A program made the translations under genes and the position numbers. The notes under the pieces are model-generated. The model was not told where the DNA came from. It worked only from the letters and a program-made list of their open reading frames with translations, and did no database searches. 64,000 bases of DNA. Origin: Morella rubra (lineage: Eukaryota; Streptophyta; Magnoliopsida; Fagales; Myricaceae). The stretch lies in the NCBI GenBank assembly GCA_003952965.2, contig CM025851.1, positions 30,776,664 to 30,840,663 of the forward strand, given 5' to 3'. Below are positions 10,521 to 21,069 of the stretch, piece after piece (within the stretch, counting starts at the first letter, position 1; every line of letters starts with the position of its first letter).

Positions 10521-11470
10521 TTCCACAGCAACCCTCAGCTCTACATTCGGGCAGAATTTCCATTCTGGATTTCTGAAGCTCTCTTTCTCCCCCAACCTCT
10601 CCTTTCTTAAGTCGTATCCCTCCATAAGTCTGATAGTTAACCATGTATCCAACCTAGTTCTCTTTTGTTAGTAATATTTGTAAGTACAATCAAAGTAATC
10701 CTCTTTGAAGCAATTTGAAATTTTCTTCAGCTTTATATTTCATTATTTTCTGCAATATGCATACCATCAGATTGGACAGTTCTAAGTTTCTGCAAAGATG
10801 CATTACTGCCTACATAATTGGTTTTACACTTTTGCAACACTCTTGCAAAGTCATTAATTTCTGCAATGCTATATCTGCTGCCTATATGTTATCCTCTGTT
10901 TATGGCTCGTTTACATCACTCACTCTCTTCTCCTCGCTTCCACCCATTCAAAGTCAGCTCCCTAGTCTCTCATCTACACGTTTTGGTATCAAAGCCAATT
11001 TTCAACCATCTACTTATTCTCCAGTAAATATAAGATTCTTGGATTTTAAAATGGGAATACCAAATCAGTCAAGACAACTGAGCTAAGAAAAAAAAAAAGA
11101 ATGGCAAGATGTACTCTTTTCATATTTTTTATAATGAGTGGACTGTCTTTTTATTCATCGAGTGATATGTTTCTCTTAGATTTCTTAATCTTTTTCAGAT
11201 TTTGAACTTTACTAGAAGAGAAAAAAATGCCCTATTAATTTCTTAACTATGCAAGTTATGGGGCCATAATGTCATATACGAGAGCCCTATAAAAAATAAT
11301 TAATAAGGCTTTTGAATATTTTATATTAAATTTAATAATTTTCAGAATTATTTTATATTAAAATTTATATAAAATGCCTACTAATTTATACTGCCGTAGG
11401 CCTCCATTTGACTTGAGCCGGCGCTGTTCAAAGACTTAACTCTTTATAAAGTGGTGGTCTGAGCTTGGCG
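10521..11470. other. No recognised gene
   Basis: This stretch lies between lectin units B and C. It has short open frames (for example 10,715-11,086 plus) with no family resemblance and AT-rich sequence. A single motif TGTTCAAAGACTTAA near 11,425 matches the core of the 88-bp repeats at 19,172-19,818. I see nothing else to annotate. Confidence 0.4.
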
Positions 11471-11650
11471 TATTTATCATATTCCCCTTCATACTGTACA
11501 CCTTTTGGATTATAAAATTTGAACTTTACCTAAAAAAATAAGACATGCAAGAAGCTGTGAAATTTGAGGTTCTCCAGAAATGTAGAATACATGGGGTAAA
11601 AGATTGTTGATTGTGCCAGTTGCTTTTATCTTGTCTCTTTTACCTCTGCG

Positions 11651-11940
11651 GCCCTTCCGCAATTCTTGGACAGGCTTGTCACTCTTGCCTCCATGGGCAG
11701 CAAGCGACTCTCATCCTCATGTTTGACGAGGTTCTTTTATCAATCGTTATTGGAATGGGAGTAATTTGCTTCATAGCGTTATCTGTTTGCGAACATATTC
11801 TCGTTTTCTATGAATTTATATATGTTTCACTACAGATTTTGCCACAAAGCTCTGTAATCGGAGCAACAATGGGTCCCCAGCTAGAATTCATGTACGCTTG
11901 CGTCCCTTTCTCTTAACCCCCATTGGGAAGGTAGAATGAA
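11651..11940 (+). pseudogene. DUF21/CNNM-type protein, two-exon fragment, copy C
   Basis: Paralog of the fragments at 1,941 and 6,816. The first exon (11,651-11,730) begins ALPQFLDRLV but is 80 nt instead of 84, so the TLILMFDE end falls in another frame, and the acceptor dinucleotide has changed from AG to GG. The second exon starts at 11,836 after CACTACAG with ILPQ, and GATMGP follows in a shifted frame. Non-functional. Confidence 0.6.
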
Positions 11941-12543
11941 TACAGAGATTATAGAACTCTGTTTCGTGCAAAGTTGGGTTCGTAATTTGATTCAGTTTGT
12001 AGGGAAAACATTCCCGGCCATTAGTTTCTTACGATGAAGCATTGTATATGTTATTTTGCAGAGAGAAAAGAGCTCAAAACTTTCGTGAATTTTAAAACTT
12101 TTTTTAGAGTTTTTCTGCAATTTAAGCTCTAAAAAACAGATTGCATCAGGCATGTTTGATGTTTACCGTCTCCTTTGAAATTTATAAAAGCTGTTTATCC
12201 CCAGATAGATGCATGTCAAGCATGTTTATGCATACACAATTTCCAAAAGATCATAATGATCCAATATAGTCTAACGGGAACAAAAACCTAAGAAGAATAT
12301 AAAAGTGTAAAGCTGCAGATAGAAATAACCAATACATAACACAATGAATAGAAAATTATCAATCAGAATCCACTCAAACAACCAAACATTGGAGCAAATT
12401 TGTTTTTTATTTTATTGGGTACTTCGTAGAACAGCTGTACAGGCTCGCAGGCTCCAACAGATAACAAACAGACTTTGGTACTACATGAGAAAGTTTATTA
12501 GGAAATAAGTTCTCCGATATTTCAGAGTGAAAATAGTAGAGAA

Positions 12544-14533
12544 ATACTCGCTAGGGCAAACCTGTCCGTGCGTCCCATCTATACGGACCAAATACTCACT
12601 AGGACAATCAAGAGAAATCTGCAAAGAATACCTTATTAAATTATCACGAAAATAGACAAGTAAGCTGATGAAATTTGATTACCTTTAATCTAAAGCAATA
12701 GGTAAGATTGTAAGAAGTAAGTACTTATTGACCCCAAAAAGCCTAAAAGAAATATTTTTAAGCCATCGATGTTTGATTAATTAAATCCTGCCAAAGACAA
12801 TAAAATTTTTGTTCCTTGACACACAAGTAGGTACCAAAAATAATGTATACTCCTTCGGAATCAATTTGAATTTCTTTTAACCCTCCCTGAAACACATAAC
12901 CCCACTCTTTACCACATCCACCTCCATCTCCCCGTGAGCCCATTGAGATGGGAGCCTGTACCGTGTTAACAATCGCAGATCAGTGACAAAAAACGATACA
13001 AATTAACAACAGCCCGCATGATATAATTGGTCATAGGAGTAAAGTCGTAATTAACTCCATATGTTCGGATAAAAATTAAATTGTTATTTTTATTTTTTAA
13101 AATCTGTCAATCTTCGCGCAGTCTAAATTTACCGTCAAATGAGACGGTTTTTCTTCCACGTGCGTCACACTTGCCTCTATTCCACCTGAAATGACCAGAA
13201 TGCTATCAGTGAACGTGAGATAAATCTTCCCGATCTCTCCCCCTCTCACACGAATTCGGTTCTCTCTCCACTCAACCTTCGGCTCTCTCTCCTTTGAAAT
13301 CAGCTGCTGCCGATAGCCTCTGCCACCATTTTCGTCGGAGATCAAGGTAGCAATCTTCTTCAAAGACTATGGGTTAGGCTAACGAAATTCGTCAACTTTG
13401 CTCGGACAAAACCAGAGATTCTTTTGTGGTTTTGGGTCTCACTGAACCTTGGCAGGCAAATGATGAGACGCCTTCAGTTTTAATTTCACATCTTGAGAAT
13501 GGAGGCGAAGAAGACCTTAGTTGGAGGCGAGGTCATCCTTCCCAAGTTGTTATTTCTCGAAGAACCTGCTTCTCACGTGCTTTTGGCTGCAATAACAGAT
13601 AATTGCAAGCTTCATCGGACAAGGGAAAGAAAGAGAGGGCAGGGTCGAAGTTGAGGACGGCATGGGCTTGTTTGAAGGATGCCGAGACATCGAGGAATGA
13701 GTGAGTACCCTCCGACAAGCTGCGAGAGAAAGCCAAGGGAAAGAAAGAGACAGCTGGAGCAACGAAAGCGGTGAAGCAGAAAAGGAATGGGCTTTGCGCC
13801 ATTTGTGTGCTCTGTTGCAGAGCTGAGTCCCCAGGGAGGTGAGAGGAGACGAAGAAGTGCGTAAAAGCTGGGGTGTGGATTTATTTGGAAAGGAGGGTGA
13901 GAGTGCGGGAGTGAGAGACAGCAAGCGACGAAAGAGACTGTGCTGTGTACCACTCTTGGCGATGTCAGCTTCGTTGGGAGATAAAGCCAGAGGTTGCATG
14001 GCATTTCAATGGGAAAGTAGTCCCGTCCCGAAAATTAGCTATAGGTGGCATGTGTGGGCGGTGACCAGGGAGCAGTGTACGTACCTCAATAAATTTGCTC
14101 AGATGGGCACGCATTTGTGTGGCGAAGGTTTCTTCATTAATTTGGCCTTCGTCTGGGCACGAACAGAGCAAGGGCATCGAAATCATCCACCAATTACGTA
14201 TCAAGGTCAGTTTTGTCATTTCAGGTAGAATAGAGACACGTGTGACACGTAGACGAAAAACAATCTCACTTGACGGTAAATTTAGACTTAGACGGGGCGA
14301 AGATTGAGAGATTTTGACAAATAAGGTCTTAAATTATTGGATTAAAAAATAAAGATAACAGAATTTTTATCCAAATATAGGGAGTTAATTATAACTTTAT
14401 CCCTTGATCATATATCCAACAAGAATGCAGCTCATCTCATGCTTCTAAATTGCATATAATTTGAAGAAAAAAAAAAACCTTCGCACAATATTATGTAATT
14501 AGACTTGTAACGAGAAATTATTGATCATACCAT
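12544..14533 (-). pseudogene. Jacalin-related lectin pseudogene (unit C)
   Basis: The start-codon exon is preserved (14,531-14,533, ATG followed by donor GTATGA). Exon 2 begins at 12,955 after acceptor GGTACAG, but the GPWGG core is altered (GSRGDGGG) and the exon is internally shortened after GGLKEIQID. Exon 3 keeps only about 60 bp (EYLVRIDGTHG, near 12,560-12,610) before jumping into 3'-UTR sequence, so the sugar-binding loop is gone. A 1.37-kb MULE sits in intron 1. It is clearly a dead copy of the gene at 7,799-8,678. Confidence 0.85.
13036..14403. mobile_element. Non-autonomous MULE (Pack-MULE candidate), 1,368 bp
   Basis: The terminal inverted repeats extend at least 150 bp, with internal gaps: both ends contain TAATTAACTCC, GGATAAAAATT, CAATCTTCG and TCTAAATTTACCGTCAA in mirrored order. 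The flanking 9-bp direct repeats are TTGGTCATA (13,027-13,035) and TTGATCATA (14,404-14,412), with one difference. Between the TIRs (about 13,370-14,060) lies roughly 0.7 kb of GC-richer sequence with overlapping open frames on both strands (largest 13,550-13,999 minus, 149 codons). No transposase domain is visible. The interior may be captured host DNA, but I do not recognise the source. Confidence 0.85.
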
Positions 14534-14790
14534 CTTTTCTGAGGTCTTTATATAAGATTTGGATCCCTGCATTTCTGAATTGTCGAAGCTTTTAGGCTTG
14601 TAACGAGAAATATTGACGACCTTGCTACCCAGGCTTCTTGTACCGTCGACGGCCTAAGCGTTGGACCATGGGTGCGCTTTGGTGACGGGAGGCAAGGGAC
14701 CGCTAAAAAGCAGGTTGCTATAGTGCTCATTTTTTGTAGTGAGACAAAAAAAAGATATTGAAAATGCATGTGCAAGCAGCTTCAATCCTA

Positions 14791-14794
<4 letters not shown>

Positions 14795-14826
<32 letters not shown>
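14795..14826. repeat. AT-dinucleotide tract at the left edge of the caulimovirid fossil
   Basis: About 32 bp of alternating A and T. A second tract (18,597-18,614) marks the other edge of the viral fossil. In the paralogous unit B a short TATATATATA sits at about 9,570-9,580, with the flanking sequences GCAGCTTCGATCCTAC and AAGCTCATCAGCC corresponding to the two outer flanks here. Confidence 0.9.
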
Positions 14827-14828
<2 letters not shown>

Positions 14829-17800
14829 TGACCCATTGATTTAATATTTAATATTAAAGAATGTAAAATAGTTGGATCAGTTAAAGATAATGGAAAACAA
14901 GGATAACAATTAAAATATATAGGTTCTTGATGTAAGGACGATTCTACTATTCCAAGTAAAGAATTTGAAAATTGATTATGTCTACCATCTCTTAAACATA
15001 ATAAAACAGATGCATTTAATCCTTGTCTTGTTAAAGGAGTTACTGCTACTTGAACAAGACCCATATGCATATATTTAAAACCTTGATTTATATGATTTTG
15101 AATCATTTTGAATTTAATAAATATAATATTTCATATTCTTTACCAATTGGAATTAATTGTTCTATTGTTTTAATTGCATAATCAGTATTAAACTTAAAAG
15201 TAGATTGTTTATATAATTGTGAATCTTTAACTTTTGGTATGATCCAATTATTTAAAGGTTTATTTGTTCTAATGAAACATGATAATCATCAGTATTAATA
15301 TGTGATGCAGTATTATCCATGCTAATGTTGATATTTTCTATACTACTACTAGTAGAGGTTCCACTTGCCAGACTACGACTACTATTTGATCGTTTAAATA
15401 TTCCTTTCATACTAAGTGAATTTCAATAGAGCCTATTGAACTGGGTCACACCAACCGGGTCCGGCCTTTTTGGCTAATCCAACGGCTTCAGGTGAAGTCC
15501 AAACAATTCAATAGTATCTATTAAAATATTCACTTGAGGATGAAGTGAACAGTTAAAGGACTAATAATAGTATAGTTTGTATAAGAGGGACGACTAATAG
15601 TAAAGTATAGGCGATATGCTGTGCAATGTATGTATGTATGGCTCTGATACCAATTTTATTCCCAGGTATAATCTTCTTGATTTTCCATGCAATAATCAAA
15701 ATCATAATCTTCACAATATGAATGGATGATATCATCAATGGGATGAGTGAGTGTATATTGATATAAAAGGAATGTAGAATAAACAGCAATAATAATAAGA
15801 TATGCAGTTGATATTGATATAGTACGATCAACAGCTAAAAAGAGATTTAATAGTAAAAACAGCTCTTGATTCATATTGGAAAAACTTACTTGATACACAC
15901 TGAAAGCTTGATACACTTGATACACTCTGATACACTCTTGAAATGAAAGACACACTTATAAACAGGATGAGGAAGATGAAAAGGATAGAGGATAATGGAG
16001 GAAGGGTTGGAGATGATGGTCGGAAGTTTAAAGGGTTGATTGGTCGGAAAAGGTCGGAGGGATGATTGGTCGGAAGGGTTGATTGATCGGAGAAGGATGA
16101 TCGGAGGGATGATTGGTCGGAAATCTAGAGAGAGAGGTTCTGGGAGAGAGAAGCTCTGGATTGATTTCTGAGTCGTGGTTTGAAATGAGAAGATGAAGTC
16201 CTTATATAGGCGAGAGAAGAGAGAGAAAGACAATAATATCCTTGATTTTAATGAACAGTGAAGGGTATTTTTGGTAAAGAGTGAACAGTAGAGGAAACAG
16301 TAAAAGTAAGGGTAATATGGGAAATGACCTGATATATGACGTAAAGAATGACGTAATATCCTGACATAATGCTGACATAATATTTGCTGATGTCTTGTTG
16401 CTGACGTAATGCTGCTGACTTCATATGCTGACGTAATATCCTTAACAGTTGATTGTATTTGTGCTATTTCTTCTTCTGTGAGTTCCAATTGATATCCTTC
16501 GTATGGATCTTGGGCATCATGATATTCTGGAATTGCTGGATTTGATATTGCTTGACATTCTTCTGAATCATCGGAGGATAATTGAGAAAGAACTTCAAGT
16601 AATTCCTTCTTGTAATCATCTCTTGATTTTGCTGCTGCTAATTTTGACTGAATCTGACTTTTTTGTGCAAGGAATTGAGGATGATGGGCAATTTGCTGTT
16701 GGGCTTGGTTGATGGCAGTAATGATATTATCAAAATTATAAACAGACCACCATTTAATATAAAATTTTGGGAAAGGATTTTCAAATGATCTTGTTGGGTA
16801 AAAATAAATTTCCAACTTAATATCCAAGGGACAAGGTTAAACTGTATATGAAAACGAAGGACAATGGGTATATTTTTGGCATGAGGGGTTTTCATGGCAG
16901 GGTATTTGGTTAATGCTGGGGTATCAAAAGGTTCTTTGGCCCAATGATCAAAGGCTTGTTTTAATGGTACTGGTAATAATTTTTCTGATGAGCCAAATCG
17001 TTCCCACCATTGGATAAACCAACCGGGAATAATATCTGCTTGAAAATTTTTAAATCTGATGAACCATGTGTGACGATGGTTTTGATTGTCAAAGAATAAT
17101 GAAAAAGTCCATGCGTCCACATAATCATAATATGTAATATTTTTCAAATTTTTGTAAGGTACAGTCAAGGAACGTAAATTCCAAGGCTGACCCCATTCCT
17201 TTGCAGATATGATTCTTCTAATTGTAAATTTTGAAAAACCAATGCGAGAAGGATCATATTTGCAAGGAGTTTGTTCAAATTCACTGATTTTGTATCCATT
17301 AATATGTATTGATAAAATGCTTGAGTAAACAGGGATTCTTTGGAACATAGTTCCAACCAGGGGGTAATATTTGAAGCTGCTTGATATGGATCTTGAATGC
17401 TAATATATGGTTCTTCAATGATTGTAAATGTCTGATATAATCTTTGGCAATGATATTATCTGTTTGTGGTATGGAAACAGGTGAAGGATTTGATTGGATT
17501 TTCTGGCTAAAAGTGGTTGTTGATATTTGGGTTGATGGAGGAGGTCTAGGGACCAGGAATACGAGGAGTAGGACCTCTAGGTGATGATATTTGACCAAGA
17601 ACAGTAAAATTATTTGATATTGGAATAGAAGGAATAGTACTTGGAGAAGGATTACGGAAAGGAAATGGAGGGAAAGTACTATCAGAAAGAAAATCTTCAT
17701 ATGATATTTTCTTAGAATTGGATGATGAAGAACTCATTTTCCCTGTAGGAATTCACGAGTTAAAAAATCAGGAATGGCATTGGAAGTGCCTTTAATATGT

Positions 17801-18596
17801 TCTATATCAAAATCAAAGACAGATAATAAAGCTTGCCATCTAGCAAATAGATGTTTAGAAGCAAGATTTTTAACATCTTTTTCTAAAACTTCTTTTGCTG
17901 ATTTGCAATCAATCGTATCAAGAACTTTTGATTTAATAAATCATCTTGAAATTTTAAAACACAAAGTACAAGAGCTAATATTTCCTGTTTGATCGTACTA
18001 TATTTTTGTTGAGTAATATTCCATGCATGTGAATGATATCTTACTATTTGTTCAATGGATGAATCATGCATGCGTTGTTTTAATATGCCACCATAACCAA
18101 TATTAGATGCATCAGTTTCTACTATTTTAAATGCATAAGGTGATGCTATTCCTAAACATGGTAATTGTTTACATGTTTTTTAATTTGTTGTACTATAGCA
18201 GTATGTTGATCTGTCCATGGTGAAGGTTTCTTTTTTAATCTATTGAATAAGGGTTTACATATTAATCTGAGGTTTTTATAAAATTCACCAACATAATTTA
18301 AACTGCCAAGAAAGCGTTGTAATTGTTGTTTATCAGTGATTTTATCAGAAATTTATCAGCAAATTCTATTGCACGTGTAAAGGTGTAATAGTACCTTGAT
18401 ATATTGTATGACCAAGAAATCGTACTTTGTTTGAAATAATTTAATTTTTGGAGCAGATACAACTAATCCATTATGTTCAATAATTTTATGAAATTTATGT
18501 AAATGATGCCAATGTTGTTTAATAGAATTGGAGAAGATAAGAACATCATCGATATAAACTAATGCAAATTCAGTATAAGGTGTAAATATATCATTC
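14827..18596 (-). mobile_element. Caulimoviridae (florendovirus-like) fossil, circularly permuted copy
   Basis: About 3.8 kb of integrated pararetrovirus on the minus strand. In reading order the parts are the reverse transcriptase palm onward with YIDDVLIFSNS (from 18,598) and RNase H (to about 17,760); a further open region of unknown function starting MSSSSSNSKK (about 17,737-15,886); a non-coding leader holding a tRNA-Met type primer site TGGTATCAGAGC (15,652-15,641) and an inverted repeat around 15,425-15,520; and a 30K movement protein (about 15,410-14,830, with MGLVQVAVTPLTRQGLNASV). The order RT-RH, second ORF, leader, movement protein is what a circular genome cut inside the polyprotein would give. 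It is broken, with several breaks per region and with capsid, protease and part of RT missing, and looks moderately old. It sits in an AT tract within the lectin cluster. Confidence 0.85.
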
Positions 18597-18614
18597 ATAA
18601 TATATATATATATA
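18597..18614. repeat. AT-dinucleotide tract at the right edge of the caulimovirid fossil
   Basis: Short alternating AT tract, partner of 14,795-14,826. Beyond it, AAAGCTAAACAGCCAAGCC aligns with the sequence following TATATATA in unit B (near 9,580-9,600). Confidence 0.8.
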
Positions 18615-19171
18615 TAAAGCTAAACAGCCAAGCCGCGCGGGCCCCCGGCCCCTTCGAAAATAGCAACTAGCCTTTAGACTCAGACTTCTAAGATTATCGC
18701 AAGTGTTCTAATAGAGAGAGGAAAAAAAAAAAGAATTTAGTTAACAATTACGGAGGAACGTGCCCCAACCCTTTTGAAGTGTACGTGGTGCATGATGCTG
18801 GTCGTAGAAAGAATTAATGGTCGATCGGGATCAATTCGTTTCTTTTGCGAATGCCTTATAAATTAGGCCCTCAACAGTCTCGAAAGTTGTCATTGCAGAA
18901 AGTCACAATGGATTGGCGTCTAAAATCAACGCTAATCCCCCTGGTGCAGTTATTAATTTAATACATTATATACCCTTCAGAACTGAGGGAATCGACTTTG
19001 CATCTTCTAATTACTAATTACTCGACTCAATGCAGTACCCTCTCAGTGAATTTACACTTTCTATCCCGTTTTAATCTTAAACAGTGTTCTCTAAAATGGA
19101 AAAATGGAAATAAACGAAGTTAACAAATTTTGCGTGCTAGAATTGAATTATACCGTAAGTGCAAGGCATGT

Positions 19172-19818
19172 GACAAGAGCAACAAACCCAGGTGGACGTG
19201 GGAGCGGGCCGGAGACTTTTAAGTCTACTAAAGTGTTGTCCTAATCTGGTAGTTCAAAGAGTATTAAAGCTTGACAAGATACAAGCTATGCATTCATTAA
19301 TGTCCCTTGAAAAGAGCAACAAACCCAGGTGGACGTGGGAGCCGGCGGGAGACTGTAAGTGGTCCTAATCTGTAGTTCAAAGACTGAAAGCTTGACAAGA
19401 ATGTACCGATTACCCGTGTGGATCTTGTGGGAAGCCATAGACTTTTTAAGTCTACTGTTGATAGTTCAAAGCCTTAAAAAAGCTTGACAAGAACCACTTA
19501 TAATTATCCATGTAGATCATGTGAGAGACTGGAAACTTTTAAGTCTACTATCAGTAGTTCAAAGACTTAACGCTTGACAAGAACAATTAATAATTATCCG
19601 TGTGAATTATGGAGGAGACTTTTTAAGTCTACTATTAATAGTTCAAAGACTTAACGCTTGACAAGAACAACTAATAATTATCCATGTGAATCATGTGTGA
19701 GGCCAGAGACTTTTTAAGTCTACTATTGGTAGTTCAAAGACTTATATACGCTTGACGAGAACAACTAATTACCTGTAATCCATGTGGATCATGTGGAAAG
19801 ACGGAAACTTTTAAATCT
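19172..19818. repeat. Degenerate tandem repeat, about 88 bp, seven copies, palindromic core
   Basis: Copies start near 19,172, 19,311, 19,399, 19,491, 19,581, 19,665 and 19,759. The consensus contains ACAACTAATAATTATCC, ATGTGGATCATGTG, AGACTTTTTAAGTCTACT and GTAGTTCAAAGACTTAACG, ending CTTGACAAG. The AGACTT-TT-AAGTCT block is a short palindrome, and the following AGACTT can also pair with AAGTCT, so each unit holds nested dyads. Copy 1 carries an extra 50 bp or so. Most copies differ by 10-25 percent, so the array is not recent. Confidence 0.9.
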
Positions 19819-20506
19819 CAAAAAAAACAAAACAAAACAGAAACAAAAGGAAAAATCAAACTGAATTGCAATATAAGAAATTAGACAAATAAATAACCTT
19901 ACATATTTATATGAGATCAAAGAACTTATCAAGATGAAGAGAATAAATATAGGCTTAAAGTTGTTAAATGGATTGAGTTTCATATGCTGCTTCTTGGGCG
20001 TATTTTAAAGCTAACAGGAAAGAAAGAGGGATTACTATGTTACAGACAATTCAAGAAGAACATACGTAGTAGCTTTTTAACTGTCCGCAATCAGTTTTGG
20101 CTTCTCAACCACCACGGATCTGAAATCATGTTGACTCAAATGACATAGGGACGTCCTAACGGTTTCTTCCATTCCCTCTTATAGAAACCGTTCCCTCTTA
20201 TCTTTAGAAGATATCTGAAATGTATCTACCACAATCTATAATGGTTAATGCACAACAGAAATAAGATAAATGAAAATATTATTTGACCTGTATGATTGGT
20301 TTCTAAGCATTTATATACATTGAAAGGTCACATAAAACTTCAAGAAAAAAATATATATATTTTCTCTGTTAAGGAAATCCTATAGACATTAAAAAAGGGA
20401 CACATCCCTAGACATGCCTTCACCCTGAAGCTAACTTTTGGTTTCCCTGAAGATAATCCAAGTATGGAGCAGACTATTTTTCCAAGACAGATCTTACAAA
20501 TATTAA
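19819..20506. other. No recognised gene
   Basis: AT-rich sequence between the 88-bp repeat array and the EBP2 3' region. I see no domain, RNA gene or clear repeat in it. Confidence 0.4.
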
Positions 20507-20749
20507 TTAAAGATAAGCGAACATAGCCATGTCATAACAGGGCTTGGCACGCATGATAACTCCGCTGGAAGGAGTCTGGTATGCCCAATGATATGAACAT
20601 TGCCAAAATGCGATCTCAGAGACTCTTGATGAGACTGCTATAAGACAATCACCAGGCATCCATAACCGCGGTTTCCGCATCAAGAATGCTAAACAATCGA
20701 TAAGATTGTCAGGCTTCAAGGAAAAGAGGTCATATAAGATAAGCCTCAT
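20507..20749 (-). other. Unassigned open frame downstream of EBP2
   Basis: An 80-codon frame (extendable upstream in the same frame by about 11 codons) lies 320 bp beyond the EBP2 stop on the same strand. It contains LYDLFSLKPDNLIDCL and KPRLWMPGDCLIAVSS and has a protein-like composition with W, C, P and no low complexity. I do not recognise it. It could be 3'-UTR sequence, a decayed gene piece or a short real exon; nothing here decides between them. Confidence 0.2.
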
Positions 20750-21069
20750 GCCATTAGCAAGGGCTTCTGCATCACCACCATGTATTTACACATGGTGTAA
20801 GATCATTGAACATGAATCCAATTATGATTATCAGAATAAAAGAAAAGTTGAAGAAGACATAATATTAGAACAAAGGGTCACAACTTAAAGTTTAACTATG
20901 CATCCGCAACAAAACTCAATAGGCTACAACAAGGCCCTCCTGGAAAAATAGCAATTCTGGGACAAACCCTTCTCCACAAAAGCCAAAAATTGAGAGTATC
21001 GATTAGCTCTTCCTTAGAAATCTTCTAGTTGGATTTGAAGGATGCCCCAGGAAATAAGAAAGGTGCCTA

